From Wurfbainia villosa (lineage: Eukaryota > Streptophyta > Magnoliopsida > Zingiberales > Zingiberaceae), in NCBI GenBank assembly GCA_025175895.1, contig JAKLTH010000283.1, positions 3,224,001-3,288,000 on the forward strand: DNA of 64,000 nt. Direction: 5' to 3'. Positions within the stretch are counted from its first letter, which is position 1; each line of letters opens with the position of its first letter. Both the position numbers and the translations under genes were made by a program. Positions 61,701-64,000 of this stretch are shown here, in pieces. The notes under the pieces were generated by a model. That model saw only the letters and a program-made list of their open reading frames with translations. It made no database searches and was not told the DNA's origin.

Positions 61701-64000
61701 ATGGCATCAATTGAAGCAGTTTTTTCCAGAAGTTTGAGTTATTTATGAATCTTACATTAAAAGTTTCCAATTATGATTCATACAATATATAATTACATTA
61801 GCAACTACGTGAGAATAATAAAGGCTTAGCAGTCTTCTGTACCATAAGGAATATAATTAGAAATCAAATTCAGTGAATATCAGATAGTTAAATGAAAACT
61901 GGATTGGAATCAGAAAGTCCAGCCAAAAACAATAATAACAGTTGACTAATTGGATCAGAGTCATCAGACAAATTGAAATTGGATAAAAACATAATCAAAT
62001 AAAAATGCAGGAACAAAAACAGAAGAGAAAACATCTAATAATACAGTAGATACAAGAAGATACACTCGAATCCTAAAAAATATAGGTAATTTCTCTATTT
62101 TTTGGTAATTACTTGGATTATAAACCACCAACAATATGCATCGTTTAGCAGTTAGCATAAAACTGACAAATTGAAATTGGATAAAAACATAATCAAATAA
62201 AAATGCAGGAACAAAAACAGAAGAGAAAACATCTAATAATACAGTAGATACAAGAAGATACACTCGAATCCTAAAAAATATAGGTAATTTCTCTATTTTT
62301 TGGTAATTACTTGGATTATAAACCACCAACAATATGCATTGTTTAGCAGTTAGCATAAAACAAAAATATAATAATGAAACACAAACCAATTTGACTGGGG
62401 TTCTTGTTTCAATATTTCAAAAGCATTGTGAATCAATTTAAGTTGAAGTTTAAATATGATTTTTATTCCTGTCATAGTAGAGAAGATAACTGTTTGCCCC
62501 TTTATTGAATAGAGCCCCTCTTCACAGAATAGAAAAAGTAAAATGTATAGATAAATCATCTTACTAAATTGACAGGCAAGTAGCAACATATAATAAAACT
62601 ACAAGCAAGTTACACTCTTGGCAAGTTGTTCTTTAGTAAATACATGAGAAATCACAATCATCATTGACAGATGGAGTGCTAATACACCTCTAAATGTTTG
62701 GTGCACTCGTAAAAGAGAGAATTATGGTGTACATAGAGTACTGATCTGTTGCCAGCAATTGCAGATGTAAATCACTCCATTGGTCAGACAAGCTTTCTAT
62801 GAATCCTAAAAGAACTAGGTTGGGATTTATGTGCCATAGATGAGCAAGTGTGCATCTTTTTGTGGCATTTTTTAGAATCACATGAAATAATGTAGAAGAT
62901 ACTTTATTTTGAGCAAGATCAAAATAAAATTCTATAGAACAAGATAATAAGAATGGCATGTTAAAGTTCCACCAAAAAATCACATAGCCAGCAGCTGTAT
63001 ATCTTGTTTATTGATTGGAATACCAGTATAATAGTAGTTTAATAGTTTATGGAAAAAATGTTTCAGGATAATATTTAATACCTTGGCTGCAAAAGCTAAG
63101 AAAATTTCATAATCCGAAAAGTAAATATCATGGCTGGAACAATATAATATTACTAAATCAAAAGCAATTACCTTAAGATCATCACAGAGATCCACAATCC
63201 TAAATAAAATCTTGCGATCAGTCAAGCTTTCAATGAATCCTCGAAGCACTAGGTTGGGATTTATGTTCCATAGATGAGCAAGTGTGTTGCTTTTTGAGGG
63301 ATCTTTTAGAATCACATGAAATAATGTAGAAGATACTTCATGCTGGATGAGATTGTAAGTAGTCTGTTTGGAACAATAAAAAATAACCAATTTAGTTATT
63401 CAGTCCAAAACACATTCACAGACACTCAAGAAGTGAAGAGATATCGTACACTAATGTGAGCAACTCCAATAAGTAAAACCTCAGGATACTGACTAATAGG
63501 GTAATCTAATATGACTCTGACCAAACTAGCATGGCCACTTTCGGCAAGCTGGCATAAAATCTTCAACAGATCTAGACAAAACCATGCCTGATTTCCATTC
63601 TTGAGATGCCCTAGATCAGCATTTATCTGAAAAAAAATATCAGAACAGTTTCGCATGATGTAACTAATTAATATGCAAATACAGAACAACAATAGCAATA
63701 ACAAATACCAGCTGCCTCGAACAGTGTTCGAATGTGAAAACTTCAGGAGGAGCTGACACAGCATATCTCAAAAAAGAAAGCTGGCCTTCAGCATTCTTCC
63801 AAGCAGGGCCACAAATAGCATCGAGTGGGAAAGGATCCTATAAAACAAAGGTAACCTTTAGCGTGCTAGTGAAAAGTTTATTTCACACCTGCAAGCAAAG
63901 AGTACCTGACATGCACTTTTATATATGGACATTAAAAGTGAAAATGCAGTTTCATCAGGAATCACAAAACCCTCGTGATCAAGTTTTTCCATGACAAGTG
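33193..64000 (-). CDS. NOT1: CCR4-NOT complex subunit 1 (NOT1/CNOT1), partial, 47 exons
   Basis: Scaffold of the CCR4-NOT deadenylase, which shortens mRNA poly(A) tails in the cytoplasm and represses translation. Reading the minus strand I find 47 exons that join in frame, about 6,290 coding bases or 2,095 residues, ending with a TGA at 33193-33195. Plant NOT1 is about 2,400 residues, so roughly the first 300 lie beyond position 64000. The exons are listed in the block entries below; all have GT donors and AG acceptors. Introns carry an RTE LINE, an LTR, a 198-bp duplication and a duplicated exon. No frameshift or internal stop was found in the chosen exons, so the gene looks functional. It is convergent with ATL-2. 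Confidence 0.97.
33379..33411. repeat. (GATA)n(TA)n microsatellite
   Basis: GATA repeats passing into TA repeats in the last NOT1 intron. Confidence 0.9.
34150..37060 (-). mobile_element. RTE-type LINE in the penultimate NOT1 intron, decayed
   Basis: Minus strand, 5' to 3'. Near 37020 the endonuclease start SLRFGTWNIETLIGKAMKVV is seen. Reverse transcriptase words QFGFMRGKSTIGAIHFIRQL and IEKYREQKQDL follow near 35320-35240. The C-terminal tail MRMLRWMCKHTRMDKIRNES is at 34393-34602. The 3' end at the left is the short-repeat tail CAACAACAACAACAATAACAACC (reverse strand). Many stops and frameshifts make it inactive. It is in the same orientation as NOT1. Confidence 0.9.
39126..45071 (-). CDS. 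NOT1: NOT1 block 8: connector (MIF4G-like) and start of the NOT1 superfamily homology domain
   Basis: Exons 45027-45071, 44841-44918, 44653-44769, 44008-44134, 42952-43055, 42754-42876, 42553-42639, 41404-41550, 41228-41329, 41056-41103, 40818-40961, 40671-40732, 39939-40092, 39658-39849, 39444-39548 and 39126-39257. Landmarks: ILAAIRDVCKLVVKELTSW, AEYNVHLAKLIGGGRN, LPKILLVTVRTIQKDAEEKK, NPRPYFRLFINWLSDL, HRNFMPKLL, LLVLLHDFPDFLCDYHFSFC and LSAFPRNMRLPDPSTPNLK. The C-terminal part anchors the NOT2/NOT3 module. Confidence 0.95.
43681..43727. repeat. (AG)n microsatellite
   Basis: About 23 AG units with one interruption, in a NOT1 intron. The minus-strand frame over it is a Leu/Ser run and not a gene. 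Confidence 0.97.
45072..46745. other. NOT1 intron
   Basis: AT-rich, no exon found. At about 46431-46466 there is a short plus-strand piece of the RTE LINE 3' end (GCCGATCCCACTTCTTGGG followed by TTATTGTTGTT), opposite in orientation to the other copies. Confidence 0.6.
46746..47650 (-). CDS. NOT1: NOT1 block 7: variable linker
   Basis: Exons 47468-47650, 47145-47383, 46945-47065 and 46746-46868. The first carries IPEALRPKPGRFSVPQQGVYD, conserved in plants. The next are Ser/Gly-rich (LGLSGLGSSVG) and poorly conserved. The block ends TGEALEKYLQIVQK. Confidence 0.92.
48375..50686 (-). CDS. NOT1: NOT1 block 6: CNOT9/RCD1-binding domain (DUF3819)
   Basis: Exons 50601-50686, 50407-50512, 50228-50323 and 48375-48527. 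Landmarks: IIQVAMDKAIREIVSPVIQR, SVTIASRTTKELVLKDY, RSAHLMVGTLAGSLAHVTCK and LRVALSSNLRGLLQ. These are the invariant helices that bind the CNOT9 armadillo subunit in other eukaryotes. The last intron of the block holds an LTR. Confidence 0.95.
48612..50085 (+). mobile_element. Probable solo LTR of a SIRE/Copia-like element in a NOT1 intron
   Basis: Shares style and sequence words with the 28.85-kb LTR: early tandem repeats (GTCAGATGACCAGAT with CTTGATGGG, about 48.67-48.93 kb), repeated GACC motifs (GCGACCAGAGTTGGTCC), then AAGAGGTTTCTCC near 49815 and CTGCTGTGCTTATTACTCC near 50010. No gag or pol follows. Edges are approximate and I could not establish a target duplication. Confidence 0.6.
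51138..51635 (-). CDS. NOT1: NOT1 block 5: linker with Ser-Pro repeats
   Basis: Exons 51399-51635 (LFKNLSVDLKEVKPTTLL...) and 51138-51308. The second encodes a run of eight Pro-Ser dipeptides (residues coded at about 51153-51200), from a short repeat of GAAGG/GGTGAAGG type. The rest is polar and low in complexity. Confidence 0.9.
51738..54013 (-). CDS. NOT1: NOT1 block 4: MIF4G domain (CAF1-binding)
   Basis: Exons 53916-54013, 53597-53739, 53390-53498, 53163-53309, 51951-51998 and 51738-51866. Landmarks: LNIETLVAAAERRDTPIE, QDKILFMINNISTSN, FYPWFAQYMVMKRASIEPNF, LYLKFLDKVNSKALN, NLGSWLGKFTIGRNQALRAK and PPNPWTMGILSLLTEIYN. This domain docks the CAF1/POP2 deadenylase and the DDX6-type helicase in known complexes. 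Confidence 0.95.
54176..54649 (-). CDS. NOT1: NOT1 block 3: Ser/Gln-rich linker
   Basis: Exons 54437-54649 and 54176-54260. Low-complexity sequence such as FSTLQLQQRHQGFL and HHSVTTAASVTSSPSF connects the HEAT region to the MIF4G domain, and is likely disordered. Confidence 0.9.
54933..60126 (-). CDS. NOT1: NOT1 block 2: HEAT region corresponding to the animal TTP-binding domain
   Basis: Exons 59989-60126, 59783-59908, 59438-59682, 56435-56538, 55241-55335 and 54933-55169. Landmarks: PFPFSIRLAAVASRKDYINL, DIDAEVNTYFHQMFSGQLTI, ECIIQNLFEEYKFFPKYPD, HELVTHLALGIALRGVIHAL, LEQFTDRLVEWPSYCNHILQ and SHLRGTHAELVSFIERAL. In animals this region binds RNA-binding adaptors such as tristetraprolin. The plant partner is not shown by the sequence. 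Confidence 0.94.
57228..57270. repeat. (TTA)n microsatellite
   Basis: TTA/ATT triplets with one interruption in a NOT1 intron. Confidence 0.92.
57474..58410 (-). mobile_element. RTE-type LINE, 3' fragment
   Basis: Starts at the left with AACAACCAAGTCTCATCCC and follows the 34.15-kb and 19.58-kb copies for about 0.9 kb, ending before the reverse transcriptase core. 5'-truncated, no open frame. Confidence 0.8.
58774..58927. repeat. 77-bp tandem duplication
   Basis: 58774-58850 and 58851-58927 share CATTCTAACTTAGT and CCTCATCTCAAGTTGTGGTA with about ten differences. A further partial unit lies just upstream near 58727. Confidence 0.85.
61048..61228 (-). mobile_element. RTE-type LINE, short 3' end
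   Basis: ATATCGACAACGACGACGACG microsatellite-like tail at the left, then GATGGGATTGGCTATATAAATC through TTTTATTATTGCAAACCAAGTCC. Heavily 5'-truncated copy of the same LINE family. Confidence 0.75.
61967..62362. repeat. 198-bp tandem duplication in a NOT1 intron
   Basis: 61967-62164 and 62165-62362 are identical by eye except one base near the end (GCATCG versus GCATTG). This explains the internally repeated minus-strand open frame at 61964-62389. Confidence 0.95.
62777..62925 (-). pseudogene. Partial duplicate of a NOT1 exon
   Basis: Matches most of the 63172-63363 exon and encodes VSSTLFHVILK, then CTLAHLWHINPNLVLLGFIE, still open. It lacks the exon's 3' third (KILFRIVDLCDDLK) and its donor. 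Inclusion would repeat the same helices, so I treat it as a dead exon copy. Confidence 0.8.
63172..64000 (-). CDS. NOT1: NOT1 block 1: N-terminal HEAT region
   Basis: Exons 63906-64000 (cut by the window), 63709-63837, 63450-63626 and 63172-63363. They encode ...MEKLDHEGFVIPDETAFS, then DPFPLDAICGPAWKNAEGQ, then ADLGHLKNGNQAWFCLDLL, then NLIQHEVSSTLFHVILK and LAHLWNINPNLVLRGFIESL. These match the N-terminal helical-repeat region of plant NOT1 that contacts the CNOT10/11 module in animals. Confidence 0.93.

Larger units (their letters stand above)
60127..63171. other. Large NOT1 intron
   Basis: Contains an RTE LINE tail fragment (61048-61228), a 198-bp tandem duplication (61967-62362) and a partial exon copy (62777-62925). 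Other open frames (60239-60424, 60428-60679) are unsupported. Confidence 0.7.

Noticed and set aside
62690..62983. Extra constitutive NOT1 exon
   Set aside because: The flanking exons 63172-63363 and 59989-60126 join in frame without it, and it duplicates helices already encoded. It also lacks a clear donor.
1..64000. tRNA or rRNA genes, CRISPR arrays, bacterial-type operons
   Set aside because: None seen. The dispersed and tandem repeats found are transposon or microsatellite in nature, and the DNA is plant nuclear.

Overview
The window is nuclear DNA from a flowering plant. It is intron-rich, with plant-type GT-AG splice sites, plant Copia, RTE, Harbinger and Mutator elements, an Au-type SINE and a chloroplast-type acyl-ACP thioesterase. 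A monocot is my guess, from the GC-rich first exons and LTR style; the sequence does not prove it.

Layout. (1) 1-4.45 kb, minus strand: the 5' part of a methionine aminopeptidase 2 gene; its catalytic domain lies beyond the left edge. (2) 4.45-6.7 kb: intergenic, with SINE-like copies and a GATC-rich patch. (3) 6.75-17.92 kb, plus: ATL-1, a five-exon hotdog-fold acyl-ACP thioesterase whose first intron carries a Copia retrotransposon. About 3.76 kb of that intron (8.92-12.67 versus 12.67-16.43 kb) is present twice in tandem. (4) 18-22.4 kb: LINE remnants, a 3'-truncated RTE LINE and a Harbinger-type element with a (GGC)-rich core. (5) 22.4-25.0 kb: a non-coding copy of the last exon of NOT1, then rearranged MetAP2 fragments, with a small Mutator-type element nearby. 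(6) 25.93-28.51 kb, plus: ATL-2, an intact paralogue without the Copia insertion. (7) 28.8-32.2 kb: a truncated Copia/SIRE-like element (LTR, primer site, gag only). (8) 33.19-64 kb, minus: NOT1/CNOT1, the CCR4-NOT scaffold. Forty-seven exons encode about 2,095 residues to the stop codon; the N-terminus lies beyond the right edge.

The order MetAP2 - ATL-1 - NOT1 tail relic - MetAP2 relic - ATL-2 - NOT1 suggests one tandem duplication of a block running from MetAP2 through ATL to the 3' end of NOT1, later eroded and filled with transposons. The three gene types do not form a pathway: MetAP2 removes initiator methionine, ATL releases fatty or keto-fatty acids in plastids, and NOT1 organises mRNA deadenylation.

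I found no convincing new biological system. The observations most worth checking are the tandem Copia/intron duplication, which looks like an assembly error because small indels cluster around its centre, and the ancestral block duplication. I worked by reading alone. Exon boundaries were placed by eye and checked for reading-frame continuity; repeat edges are approximate unless a target-site duplication is given.
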